Notes under the pieces: generated by a model
Told to the model about the DNA's origin: nothing
The model's input: only the letters and a program-made list of their open reading frames with translations
Databases searched by the model: none
Source: Aneurinibacillus sp. Ricciae_BoGa-3
GTDB lineage: Bacteria > Bacillota > Bacilli > Aneurinibacillales > Aneurinibacillaceae
Direction of reading: 5' to 3'
Assembly: GCF_028421645.1 (NCBI RefSeq)
Contig: NZ_CP116887.1
Coordinates: 684,001-748,000, forward strand
Length of the DNA stretch: 64,000 nt
Shown: positions 7,417 to 16,388 of the stretch, in pieces
Layout of the letters: each line of letters opens with the position of its first letter
Position numbering within the stretch: position 1 is the first letter of the stretch
Made by a program: the position numbers and the translations under genes

Positions 7417-9378
7417 ATGGTAAATTTAGCCCCCTCTACCCGTCTCAAAGTAAAAAGAGATACGTTTTTTCTCCCTGATCCCAATAATGCTGTATATTTT
7501 CGGAATAACGTAGGCTCATTTCGTATAGAAGGCAGCGCAATCCATCAGTGGATCGAAAAACTGATACCGATGTTTAACGGACAATACACGTTGAAGGATC
7601 TGACAGACGGATTACCGGCCCCCCATAGAGATCGAGTGTATGAAATCGCACAAATTCTGTATCAAAACGGCTTTGTAAGGGATGTCAGCCAAGATCGTAC
7701 ACATCACTTGACAGGCGATATTGTCAAAAGGTACGCTTCTCAGATTGAATTTTTAGATAGTTTTGGCGACTCGGGTGCATACCGTTTTCAAACCTATCGT
7801 CAGGCCAAAGTGTTGGCGGTCGGCTCAGGTCCCCTTTTTGCCTCGCTGGTTTCAGCTTTACTCGAATCCGGATTGCCCAAATTTCATGTGATGGGAACCG
7901 ACTCTCTGCCGACGAACCGCCAGAGGCTAATGGAGTTGGAAGCACACGCCCGTAAAACGGACCCTGAGGTGGAGATAGAGGAGGCCACGCTGCAGCAGAA
8001 GGGAATGGGTTCGTGGCGGCAAGCTGTGCAGCCGTTTGATTCCATTTTGTATGTGTCGCAGGAGGGGCATGTAGAGCAACTGCAGCTTCTGCATGCAATT
8101 TGTAGGGAAGAGAAGAAATTGTTCCTACCTGCCATATGCCTGCAGCAGGTCGGTATCGCAGGTCCGCTGGTGCATCCGGATTCCGAGGGATGTTGGGAAT
8201 CGGCCTGGCGGCGCATGCATCAATCCACACTTTATAAAGATCAGCAATTCCACAAATTCTCTACCACCGCGGGAGCGATGTTGGCTAATGTGATCGTGTT
8301 TGAATTGTTTAAAAAGACTGCGGGAGTGGCCGAATCACAACAGAAAAATCAATTCTTCCTGCTTAATATGGAGACATTGGAAGGAAACTGGCATTCATTT
8401 TTGCCCCATCCGCTGGTGACCGGGCTGGCGGCCGCCCAATGGGTTTCCGATCCCGATCTTCTGCTCCAGCAGAGCTCGAATAAACCAGAGCAAAGTCGTC
8501 TGCTTTCCTACTTCAGCCAATTGACATCGATGGAATCAGGGATTTTACATAGTTGGGAGGAGGGAGACCTGCAGCAGCTTCCGTTGGCTCAGTGCCGCGT
8601 TCAAGCGGTGGACCCATTGTCCGATGGGCCAGCTGGGTTATTGCCAGAGATTATCTGTACAGATTTTACGCATGAGGGTGCACGGCGGGAAGCTGGGTTA
8701 GCTGGGCTTGAAGCGTATGTGTCGCGAATGGCCCGTCGGATCGTTTCGACTCTTCCTTCATACGAGGAAGCAGCTGGAGGAAGGGTAGAACCGCATGAAT
8801 TTGTCGGGGTCGGAGTGGGGGAAACGGTTGCGGAAGGCGTTAGCCGCGGGTTGCAACGGTATTTGGCTGAGGAGTTGGGAAAGCGATACGCGGATCGGAA
8901 CCCTTTCGTCTTTCAAGTGAAGTTAGACGCAATAGAAGATGAACAATGCCGGTTTTACTTGCAAGCACTGACAACCATGCAGGGAACACCATTGATCGCA
9001 TTAGGTGAGGAAGTGTACGGCTTTCCTGTGGTGTGGGTTGGCACGAACGGGCGCTGGTACGGCAGTGCAGGTTTGAATCTTACCATCGCACTGCGGAAAT
9101 CCTTGCAACATGCGATTTTAAAGGCACAAAACCCAGCTTGCCTTCCAGATCAATCGCTGGTCGTGTCATCGGTGGTTCTGGAAGAAAATGAACCGCTAAG
9201 CCTTGTGGTCCCCGCTTATGAAGAGACAGAACAATCGCAGGCCTTGCAGTCGGCCTTGGAGGTCCTGAAACGGCAGCAGCAGCGGATGATGGTCGTGAAT
9301 CTAACGTTGGAACCGTTTATAAAAGAGGAACTGGCAGGGGCGTTTGGGGTGTTGTTGCGAGGGGAGGAATCCCAGTGA
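7417..9378 (+). CDS. Thiazole-bacteriocin maturation protein (ThiF/E1-like)
   Basis: The 653-residue protein belongs to the putative thiazole-containing bacteriocin maturation family found in Bacillus heterocycloanthracin clusters. The N-terminus (about 1-110) looks like a RiPP leader-recognition winged helix (FRIEGSAIHQWIEKLIPMFN). It is followed by a degenerate E1/ThiF Rossmann segment (VGSGPLFASLVSALLESGLP, about 131-150). The C-terminal third is poorly conserved. Its role is presumed: binding the precursor leader and presenting it to the YcaO enzyme. AAGGAGGAG precedes the ATG. The stop overlaps the next gene's GTG by 4 nt. Confidence 0.8.
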   Translation: MVNLAPSTRLKVKRDTFFLPDPNNAVYFRNNVGSFRIEGSAIHQWIEKLIPMFNGQYTLKDLTDGLPAPHRDRVYEIAQILYQNGFVRDVSQDRTHHLTGDIVKRYASQIEFLDSFGDSGAYRFQTYRQAKVLAVGSGPLFASLVSALLESGLPKFHVMGTDSLPTNRQRLMELEAHARKTDPEVEIEEATLQQKGMGSWRQAVQPFDSILYVSQEGHVEQLQLLHAICREEKKLFLPAICLQQVGIAGPLVHPDSEGCWESAWRRMHQSTLYKDQQFHKFSTTAGAMLANVIVFELFKKTAGVAESQQKNQFFLLNMETLEGNWHSFLPHPLVTGLAAAQWVSDPDLLLQQSSNKPEQSRLLSYFSQLTSMESGILHSWEEGDLQQLPLAQCRVQAVDPLSDGPAGLLPEIICTDFTHEGARREAGLAGLEAYVSRMARRIVSTLPSYEEAAGGRVEPHEFVGVGVGETVAEGVSRGLQRYLAEELGKRYADRNPFVFQVKLDAIEDEQCRFYLQALTTMQGTPLIALGEEVYGFPVVWVGTNGRWYGSAGLNLTIALRKSLQHAILKAQNPACLPDQSLVVSSVVLEENEPLSLVVPAYEETEQSQALQSALEVLKRQQQRMMVVNLTLEPFIKEELAGAFGVLLRGEESQ

Positions 9379-11312
9379 GCGTTGTGGTGGTGATTGGAGA
9401 TGGGCTGTTAGCGGATCTTGTGTCTGGTAAGCTGGCCGCCTTATATCAGGTTGTTCGTCAGCTCGATTTCGAGGAAGGGGTACCTGCGGCGGATTTGGTT
9501 TTAGTGCTGCACGACGCCTGGCACCCCTCTATTCATCAACAGGCGGAAGAGGTGTTGCGCTCTATCGGCATCCCCTGGCTGAGAGCATTCGTTTCATTTG
9601 GCGAGGCTGTGATAGGCCCGCTGGTTCGCCCGGGTACGCCGGGGTGTTCGCAGTGTGCAGACATGCGCCAGCTTATAGCAGGCCGCGATCGTAGAGAGAT
9701 GTTGGAATTGCGGCAGAAGCTGGCAGTGGACGGAGGGGTGCCTCGTGATGAGTGGGCATCTCGAACGGGACTTCTCCATGTCGCCCACCTGGTGGAAGCA
9801 GAGGTGCAGAGGGTGCTGCGGGGCAGCCGAGCCCAGTCGGAAGGCCAGTTGTTTTTAATCAATATGAAAACACTGGCAAGCTCATGCCACTTCTTTTTAC
9901 CCGATGCATTGTGTCCGGTATGTGGCAGATTGCCTGACGACTCATCGATCCAAGCACGAATTTCACTGCAACCGAGCCCCAAGATCAGCAGTGACAGCTA
10001 CCGCTGCCGTTCACTGGATGACCTGAATAAAGTTTTGGCCAACGATTACCTGGATCATCGTACGGGCATTTTGAATGGCAAAATGTACGACCTGGTGTCA
10101 CCGTTTGCCGATGGAAGTGTAAATCTGCCATTGTTAATGGGGGACGAGGGCACAGCTGGCCGAACTCATTCTTATGCGATAAGCGAGCTCACTGCTATTT
10201 TGGAAGGCTTGGAGCGGCATTGCGGTTTGGCCCCCCGTGGAAAACGAACCGTAATCCATGATAGTTTCCGGAATCTGGCAGGCCAGGCGCTTAACCCCGT
10301 TGAGGTTGGGGTGCACGCGCAAGAACAGTATTCGAAACCTGGTTTTCCGTTCAAACCTTTTAACCCTGATGAACCGATCGATTGGGTCTGGGGTTATTCG
10401 TTTATGCAGGAGCGTCCGATCCTAGTTCCCGAGTTGCTCGCTTATTACAGCCTAGGCTGTGGAAATGGCTTTGTTTATGAGACATCCAATGGATGTGCGT
10501 TAGGCGGAAGCTTGGAGGAAGCTATTTTCTACGGCATTATGGAAGTGGTGGAGCGTGATTCATTCCTTTTGACCTGGTATGCACAGCTGCCCATCCCGCG
10601 CCTCGACCCTTGTTCCGCAAACGACAAAGAGTTGATGCTGATGATTGAACGTTTACGTGCGGTGGCAGGGTGTGATGTGTATTTGTACAATTCGACGATG
10701 GAGAACGGCATTCCAAGTGTTTGGGCGCTGGCTAAGAATAGGAAACCAAAAGGAGTAAATCTAATCTGTGCTGCCGGTGCTCATTTGGACCCGCTACGGG
10801 CGGCGAAAAGCGCAATCCATGAGTTGGCCGGCATGATGCTGACGTTTGACGAGAAGTTTGAAGCGAATCAGGAGAAGTGTGTGCGAATGTACCACGATCC
10901 GTCCCTGGTACAGCAGATGGAGGATCACTCTATGCTGTACAGCTTGCCTCAAGCACAGCAACGCCTGCAATTTTTGTTAGATGAAAACCGTCCGTTTCGA
11001 ACGTTTGATGAGGAATTCAAGTCGAAGGAGAGACATGAAGACTTGACCGATGATCTAAAGGACATCCTTCAGGTATTCCGACGATTGAACCTTGATGTAA
11101 TTGTGGTGGATCAAACCTCACCGGAAATCAAACGGAATGGATTGTATTGTGTGAAAGTGCTGATTCCAGGGATGCTGCCGATGACATTTGGCTATCACCT
11201 TACCCGTCTAACCGGGCTGAAAAGGGTGTTAAGGGTACCCGAGCAACTTGGGTATGCGAAGAAACCCCTCACGTTTGAACAGCTAAATCCACACCCGCAT
11301 CCGTTTCCATAA
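9375..11312 (+). CDS. TOMM cyclodehydratase: ocin-ThiF plus YcaO domain
   Basis: This enzyme uses ATP to cyclise Cys/Ser/Thr in the precursor to azolines. The N-terminal half (1-200) is the partner-like domain with a Cys4 zinc site, GCSQC (about 93-97) and CPVCG (about 182-186). The C-terminal half is the YcaO domain: SELTAILEGLERHCG, EEAIFYGIMEVVERDSF and AKSAIHELAGM carry the ATP/Mg-binding Glu residues. The protein ends in PHPHPFP, the intact PxPxP tail needed for catalysis in azoline-forming YcaO enzymes. The GTG start overlaps the upstream stop. Length 645 is normal for the fused form. Confidence 0.93.
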   Translation: MSVVVVIGDGLLADLVSGKLAALYQVVRQLDFEEGVPAADLVLVLHDAWHPSIHQQAEEVLRSIGIPWLRAFVSFGEAVIGPLVRPGTPGCSQCADMRQLIAGRDRREMLELRQKLAVDGGVPRDEWASRTGLLHVAHLVEAEVQRVLRGSRAQSEGQLFLINMKTLASSCHFFLPDALCPVCGRLPDDSSIQARISLQPSPKISSDSYRCRSLDDLNKVLANDYLDHRTGILNGKMYDLVSPFADGSVNLPLLMGDEGTAGRTHSYAISELTAILEGLERHCGLAPRGKRTVIHDSFRNLAGQALNPVEVGVHAQEQYSKPGFPFKPFNPDEPIDWVWGYSFMQERPILVPELLAYYSLGCGNGFVYETSNGCALGGSLEEAIFYGIMEVVERDSFLLTWYAQLPIPRLDPCSANDKELMLMIERLRAVAGCDVYLYNSTMENGIPSVWALAKNRKPKGVNLICAAGAHLDPLRAAKSAIHELAGMMLTFDEKFEANQEKCVRMYHDPSLVQQMEDHSMLYSLPQAQQRLQFLLDENRPFRTFDEEFKSKERHEDLTDDLKDILQVFRRLNLDVIVVDQTSPEIKRNGLYCVKVLIPGMLPMTFGYHLTRLTGLKRVLRVPEQLGYAKKPLTFEQLNPHPHPFP

Positions 11313-11334
11313 GTCTTGACTAGGAGGAAAAAGG

Positions 11335-12912
11335 ATGAGCCTTGAGGCATTTTTGCATGATTTACATTTTGACACGGATAAGGCAAGGCCGCCTGATTGG
11401 GAAGTAGATTGGGAAGACGCACCTCTTCCGTATAAGCTGTACCGTGGCTTGCCTGGATTTCCATTATCTCAGGAAGTACCGCTCACTCTCCAGAGACGGG
11501 AACTTCCCGCAAAGCCCGAATTACAGGAGCTTGGCCATTTTCTCTGGTACGTATTCGGGCTTACTCAAGTCTGCCAAACAGCCTTTCCCATGGATTCCAT
11601 GGAAGATGTAAGCTTCATGCAGTCTTATCGGAGGTTTGTTCCGTCCGGTGGGGCACTGTATCCAAACGAATTGTACATTTATTTGAAGATCGATGATTTG
11701 CCTTCCGGGGTCTACCACTATGATGTGGCCCACCACCGACTGGTGATGCTTAGAGAAGGCAATTTTGACTCTTACCTTGCCCGGGCCCTTGGCAATCGCT
11801 GCCAAATGTCTGCTTGTTTTGGTACCGTTTTTGTATCAACCATGTTTTGGAAGAATTTCTATAAATACAGCAACTTTGCCTACCGTCTGCAAGGTCTGGA
11901 TGCCGGCGTGTTAATCGGACAGCTGTTGGAAGTGGCGAAACGTTTTGATTTCGAATCCGGAGTCTATTTTCAATTCCTCGATCAGGCTATGAATCATTTG
12001 CTCGGGTTATGCGAACAGGAGGAGAGTGTGTATGCGGTTATTCCGCTGTCATTGAAACCTGCGAGCATGTGGTTTGCCAATGGGAATGAAGAAAACGGGG
12101 TTGTCTCTGATACAGAATTGACTCGAGAGTTGGCAGCAATCCGTCCTGATCACTTCCTCCGCTCACGGAAGGTGATAGAGTTTCCAATGCTCATCAAGAT
12201 GAATGAAGCTTCCGTGATTCATTCATTAGGGCCGCCTCAGCAAATCGAGGGCCAAAAGAGCATGAACTTTGAGGGACAGACGATTGTGTTGCCCGAGGTG
12301 AAGCGGTTGTCGTATGATCTGGCATCGGTTTGCCGCAGACGATATTCACCAAGCATGGATTTCGTTTCAGGCAAGGTTACCCTAAATCAGCTGTCTACTC
12401 TCTTACAGGAGACGATGGCTTCCTTCCTGTATCACAATGATTTGGATAAAACAAGTGATATCCTTAAGTCCCGGGTCTCATTGTATGGCTGTTTGTATAG
12501 CGTCGAAGGCATTTCGGATGGTGCGTACCACTATGACAGTGAAACTCATACATTACGGCAACTGCGTCTCGGCGATCATCGGCTCCAGCTGCAATACGGA
12601 ATGTCTGCGGACAATGTAAATCTGTTTCAGGTACCGCTCTGCTTCCATGTAGCAGGTGATCAGGATCATCTTATAAGGGCACTGGGGTATAGGGGTTATA
12701 GAATCCAACAGATGGAAGCGGGCATGCTCGTGCAACGACTACTGTTAGCGGCTTCTGCCGTTGGAATGGGGGGACACCCGCTCCTTGGTTTTGATGTGAG
12801 TACGTGTGATCAGATATATAAAATGGATTCGCAAGGAAAAACAAGTCTGATCCAAATTCCCGTCGGTCCTTATCGGGAACCGTCAAGACTGGAGGGGAGT
12901 TTGCGTAGCTAA
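11335..12912 (+). CDS. SagB-type azoline dehydrogenase, two nitroreductase-like halves
   Basis: SagB-type flavoenzymes oxidise azolines to thiazoles and oxazoles. The 525 residues form two related halves. The first has YRRFVPSGGALYPNELYIYL and SGVYHYDVAHHRLVML; the second repeats the pattern with GAYHYDSETHTLRQL. The SGGALYPxE motif marks the FMN-binding, catalytically competent half. GGAGG lies upstream of the ATG, 22 nt after the YcaO stop. It is the last gene before a strong terminator, so the biosynthetic operon is precursor, ThiF-like, YcaO, SagB. Confidence 0.9.
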   Translation: MSLEAFLHDLHFDTDKARPPDWEVDWEDAPLPYKLYRGLPGFPLSQEVPLTLQRRELPAKPELQELGHFLWYVFGLTQVCQTAFPMDSMEDVSFMQSYRRFVPSGGALYPNELYIYLKIDDLPSGVYHYDVAHHRLVMLREGNFDSYLARALGNRCQMSACFGTVFVSTMFWKNFYKYSNFAYRLQGLDAGVLIGQLLEVAKRFDFESGVYFQFLDQAMNHLLGLCEQEESVYAVIPLSLKPASMWFANGNEENGVVSDTELTRELAAIRPDHFLRSRKVIEFPMLIKMNEASVIHSLGPPQQIEGQKSMNFEGQTIVLPEVKRLSYDLASVCRRRYSPSMDFVSGKVTLNQLSTLLQETMASFLYHNDLDKTSDILKSRVSLYGCLYSVEGISDGAYHYDSETHTLRQLRLGDHRLQLQYGMSADNVNLFQVPLCFHVAGDQDHLIRALGYRGYRIQQMEAGMLVQRLLLAASAVGMGGHPLLGFDVSTCDQIYKMDSQGKTSLIQIPVGPYREPSRLEGSLRS

Positions 12913-12956
12913 GGGAGAGCAGTATCCCACTTTATACGATCCTTATGCAATAAGCG

Positions 12957-12986
12957 AGGGTGCAGGATCGCTCCTGCACCCTGCCT
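12957..12986 (+). terminator. Terminator of the TOMM operon
   Basis: A perfect 11-bp stem agggtgcagga/tcctgcaccct with a 4-nt loop is followed by a T-rich stretch. It marks the end of the operon and implies that the downstream genes are transcribed separately. Confidence 0.75.
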
Positions 12987-13012
12987 TTCCTTGAAAGTAG
13001 ATGGGGCTAGCG

Positions 13013-13288
13013 CTATTGATTCTGCTCGGTCTGGTTGGAACCGCGAGCACCACGCGCGTTTTTCGCATTGTTGTTCGATCCGACACCCTCGCCAACTTGG
13101 TTGCCTAATGCAGCACCAGCGACGCCACCTGCAACGGTGCCAAGCGGCCCAAAAACAGAACCCACAGCAGCACCTGCAACGCCACCGCCAACGGTTCCTA
13201 CAGCCTCACCAGCATCGGTACCAGCCATGTTGTTTTCATTGCGTCCACGAGCACCAGCATTGCGATTGCGATTGTTATTCTCAGCCAT
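13013..13288 (-). CDS. Glycine-zipper small protein
   Basis: The protein starts MAENNNRNRNAGARGRNENN, then contains two Gly/Ala zipper helices (AVGTVGGGVAGAAVGSVFG and VAGGVAGAALGNQVG) and a basic Asn/Arg tail. This is the glycine-zipper membrane-hairpin pattern. The longer frame begins at 13384, but a GAGGGAG site 8 nt before the ATG at 13286-13288 fixes the start, giving 91 residues. It lies opposite the TOMM operon. A spore or membrane role is possible; no specific function can be given. Confidence 0.6.
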   Translation of the reverse strand: MAENNNRNRNAGARGRNENNMAGTDAGEAVGTVGGGVAGAAVGSVFGPLGTVAGGVAGAALGNQVGEGVGSNNNAKNARGARGSNQTEQNQ

Positions 13289-13532
13289 CCATCTCACTCC
13301 CTCGTTTTGTGTTAGGGAAGCGCTGCTGTTTCGCTCGCGCCGTCCCGGAACATATTTTGCCCGACCGGGGACAGATTTACGCACTCATGTTGATCAAAGC
13401 GAAGATGGAACGTAGCGGGCCGCGCAGCAATGTTTCACAGTAAGTTCAAATAAAGGATTCGCCAACAAAATACAGAATTTATAACAAACGATTCCCCAAA
13501 AAAGGAAAGGTTATAAAAGGAGAGGGATTTAG

Positions 13533-14036
13533 ATGCCAGCTATAAATGCTCAACAATGGACAAGAGGCGATGCATTTACGATTTCAAATGATAACCGTTA
13601 CTTAGATGTTGATATGATCTTTCACTTTCTAAGTAAGGAATCTTATTGGAGTCAAGATATCCCAGTCGAGTTAGTAAAGAAAATGATTGAAAATTCTACC
13701 GTATGCTTTGGCGTATATGAGCGTATCCCAGCTTCAGACAGCCTAAAACAAGTGGGGTTTGCCCGTGTTGTTTCTGACCTTGTTCGATTTGCATGGTTGG
13801 CAGATGTTTTTATTCTTCCCGATTACCGGGGACTGGGTCTAAGCAAATGGTTAATGAACATAATTACAGAACAACCTTATTTAAAAGGTGCTCGTTTTAT
13901 GTTGGTTACGAAGGATGCACAGGGTTTGTATGCACAGTTTGGATTTGAAATTATTGAGAATCCCGAAAACTTCATGCAAAGACCCTATAATACGGAAGTA
14001 GTAATTCGGGAGCACACGCAATCCACAAGTAAATAA
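13533..14036 (+). CDS. GNAT-family N-acetyltransferase
   Basis: The 167-residue protein has the GNAT fold: a central strand ending in ADVFILPDYRGLGLSKWLM, which contains the acetyl-CoA-binding R/Q-G-x-G loop (YRGLGLS). A later YAQFGFEI segment matches the C-terminal Y..GF motif. AAAGGAGAGGG precedes the ATG, and a terminator follows. The substrate is unknown. Its position after a TOMM cluster makes tailoring or self-protection conceivable, but it has its own upstream region and a family used for many amines. Confidence 0.85.
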   Translation: MPAINAQQWTRGDAFTISNDNRYLDVDMIFHFLSKESYWSQDIPVELVKKMIENSTVCFGVYERIPASDSLKQVGFARVVSDLVRFAWLADVFILPDYRGLGLSKWLMNIITEQPYLKGARFMLVTKDAQGLYAQFGFEIIENPENFMQRPYNTEVVIREHTQSTSK

Positions 14037-14060
14037 CGTCGTCGTTGAACGAGCAATGTA

Positions 14061-14093
14061 AGGAGCCGCTGTAGAATAAGCGGCTCCTTTATC
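14061..14093 (+). terminator. Intrinsic terminator after the GNAT gene
   Basis: A 10-bp perfect stem aggagccgct/agcggctcct has an 8-nt loop and a short T-run. Confidence 0.75.
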
Positions 14094-14134
14094 GTAAATT
14101 CTAAAGGTAATCTGTTGCTTAGAATGGTGGAATA

Positions 14135-14530
14135 GTGCCCGTGAATATCTTTGTAGCCCTCGCACAAATTGGTTTGTTAACCGTCCTTTATCTGTTGGGG
14201 AACCTGATAACGAAATACCTGCACATCCCATTGCCGGGGAGCATTGTAGGATTGGTTCTCCTGTTTTTGTTGCTTCAATTTAAGGTTGTTAAAATTGAAT
14301 GGATAGAAAGAGGGGCTACCTGGCTTCTTGCAGAGTTACTCCTTTTTTTTATACCCTCGGCAGTTGGCGTAGTCAATTACCAGCAGGTGATAAGCTCACA
14401 AGGGGTTAAGTTAATTGCAGTCATTTTCTTGAGTACTTTGACCGTTATGGCGTTCACCGGTCTTACTGCTCAATTTATAGCGAAACGTGGGAGAGGTGAG
14501 TTGAATGAGTCTCGTGCTAAACATCGTTAA
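14135..14530 (+). CDS. lrgA: LrgA/CidA-family holin-like protein
   Basis: The 131 residues hold four hydrophobic helices, with the family segment IPLPGSIVGLVLLFLLLQF at about 31-50 and FFIPSAVGVVNY at about 71-82. LrgA/CidA proteins form membrane oligomers linked to murein hydrolase control, programmed lysis and pyruvate transport. The start is a GTG with a weak ribosome-binding site (GGTGG). It overlaps the lrgB-like gene by 26 bp, which indicates translational coupling. Confidence 0.85.
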   Translation: MPVNIFVALAQIGLLTVLYLLGNLITKYLHIPLPGSIVGLVLLFLLLQFKVVKIEWIERGATWLLAELLLFFIPSAVGVVNYQQVISSQGVKLIAVIFLSTLTVMAFTGLTAQFIAKRGRGELNESRAKHR

Positions 14531-15206
14531 TATCGCTATCACCTGCTTCGTATATTGGCTTAGCAAGGCATGTTACGTACGCTGGAAAAACGTTCTGCTA
14601 TCGCCTATTTTAATCAGCCCCATTGTTCTCATTGTGTTATTGCTGCTTTCACACACTCCCTATCATACATACATTAATGGCGCTAAATGTTTGACCTATT
14701 TGTTGGGACCTGCAACTGTCGCGTTTGCGGTACCAATGTACAAACACATAAATCTGGTGAAAAGACACCTGTCTGAAATTATCTTCAGCGTGACAGCTGG
14801 CTCTGCATCTGCCATCGTATCCTCATTCCTCTATGCGTTGTGGATGGATCTGAGTACAGCACTCACCACTAGTTTGGTACCTCGTTCCATCACAACACCT
14901 GTTGCCATGGACATTTCAAAGAACATTGGAGGGATTCCCACCCTTACGGCGGTCTTTGTCATTATTACCGGTATCACAGGTGCGGTTGTCGGCCCTTCGC
15001 TGATTCGGTTGCTCCGTATTGAGAAATCAACAGCGAAAGGACTCATGCTTGGAATGAGCGCACACGGGGCAGGAACCTCAAAGGCATTTGAGATGGGGGA
15101 GTTGGAAGGCACATTTGCAAGTATAGCGATGATTGTGGCAGCCATCATCACCATTATTCTGGCGTTTACGATCTTTCCTGTTTTACGATCAGAACTGATG
15201 TTTTAA
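14505..15206 (+). CDS. lrgB: LrgB/CidB-family membrane protein
   Basis: This is the polytopic partner of LrgA/CidA, 233 residues with about six to seven membrane segments. Family landmarks are the LLGPATVAFAVPMYK motif (about 66-80), SITTPVAMDIS (about 127-137) and MSAHGAGTSKAFEMGE (about 184-199). Together with the previous gene it forms a two-component export/lysis-control pair. In Bacillus the ywbHG pair imports pyruvate or acts at stationary phase; which role applies here is not visible. No LytTR regulator is adjacent. Confidence 0.87.
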   Translation: MSLVLNIVNIAITCFVYWLSKACYVRWKNVLLSPILISPIVLIVLLLLSHTPYHTYINGAKCLTYLLGPATVAFAVPMYKHINLVKRHLSEIIFSVTAGSASAIVSSFLYALWMDLSTALTTSLVPRSITTPVAMDISKNIGGIPTLTAVFVIITGITGAVVGPSLIRLLRIEKSTAKGLMLGMSAHGAGTSKAFEMGELEGTFASIAMIVAAIITIILAFTIFPVLRSELMF

Positions 15207-15337
15207 AGGGATATGGTCCCGAAAAACTCAAGAAAAACATCTGTTTCAATATTGTATCCAGGTGGTAAAAGGATGTATCTTAAGAAGATGGGGATAAGAA
15301 ATATGGACTAGTGCGTAAATCTAGGGGAGTGGTTATA

Positions 15338-16177
15338 TTGAATTTAGTTTTTAAAGAAGGACAGGATGTAAAGGAGTTCCTTTTAGAAAATAGAGAATCA
15401 TTTGAGGATAAGCTGTTATCAGAAGCGGAAAATGTTCGGGATAAAATTGAGGAAATTCAATTAACGGGTAATATTGACCTTTTAAGTAACGCGCATAAGG
15501 TAGTCTTGTACGTTGTCGGGTATCAAGAAGAGAACCTGGTAGCTTTTGCTAAGCAAGAAGGTATATCATGGGCGAAGCATTCGTTAACGTTAGCACTCAA
15601 GCTGGAATGGGTTCACGCGATTCGAAGAACCCTGTGGAATTTTCTCTATCGCTATGATCAATTAAGCCATAAATCGGTTTCTCATGATGATTTCTATTCC
15701 TTGGAGAAAAAAATTAATGAGCAAATAGACCAGTTTCTGAATAACTTTTTTATCAGTTATTCAAAATTTAAGGATGAATTGCTTGACGCTCAAAAAAGGC
15801 TGGTTGAAAATCTATCGGTTCCCATCATACCGGTTTCTTCACGAATATGTGTTTTGCCTTTAATTGGAGACATTGATTGCTATCGTATCGCTATGATAGA
15901 GGAAAAAGTATTAATGGAAATAGCAAAATCACAAATTCATATATTGATGATGGACCTCTCCGGGATTTCTGAGATGGCGCCTGCTATAGCGAATCAATTA
16001 TTGCGAATAATAGATGGGATTTCAATGATGGGAGCCGAAGCCGTCATTACAGGATTACGCCCTGAAGTTGTAAGGGAAATGATACGGGAAGGCATCTCCT
16101 TTACGGGGACGGCACGTTTGAAAGGGACTTTACAGCAAGCATTAAATGATTATCTGGTTCTTCCTTTAAATTCGTAA
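15338..16177 (+). CDS. RsbR-like STAS-domain protein
   Basis: The C-terminal 110 residues form a STAS domain (ICVLPLIGDIDCYRIAMIEE, MMDLSGISEM, VITGLRPEVVREM) like RsbR paralogues of the stressosome. The N-terminal helical part (EFLLENRESFEDKLLSE) resembles the RsbRD-type sensor. The phosphorylatable Thr usually found in DLTGV is replaced by Ser (DLSGI). A TTG at 15338 is preferred because AGGGGAG lies 8 nt upstream; the alternative GTG at 15311 has no ribosome-binding site. No rsbS or rsbT neighbour is present, so it probably joins a stressosome encoded elsewhere. Confidence 0.78.
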   Translation: MNLVFKEGQDVKEFLLENRESFEDKLLSEAENVRDKIEEIQLTGNIDLLSNAHKVVLYVVGYQEENLVAFAKQEGISWAKHSLTLALKLEWVHAIRRTLWNFLYRYDQLSHKSVSHDDFYSLEKKINEQIDQFLNNFFISYSKFKDELLDAQKRLVENLSVPIIPVSSRICVLPLIGDIDCYRIAMIEEKVLMEIAKSQIHILMMDLSGISEMAPAIANQLLRIIDGISMMGAEAVITGLRPEVVREMIREGISFTGTARLKGTLQQALNDYLVLPLNS

Positions 16178-16388
16178 ATGCCATACATAAGAACAAGAAT
16201 ATACCTTAAGTAGAAGCAGGGATCTGTCTCTTGTGGTTATGATCATAAGGATCAGCTCCTTCTTTTTTTTGATTCGATTTTCCGATTAATGGTTTACAAA
16301 GAATATTTGCCAACCCGAATCAGCACAAATAGATTAAACTTTCCCGATTGCTTACGTTATAATAACAACAGGAAAGGAAATGAATCGA

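Noticed and set aside
13035..13415. Plus-strand Pro/Ala-rich frame
   Set aside because: Antisense shadow of the glycine-zipper gene.
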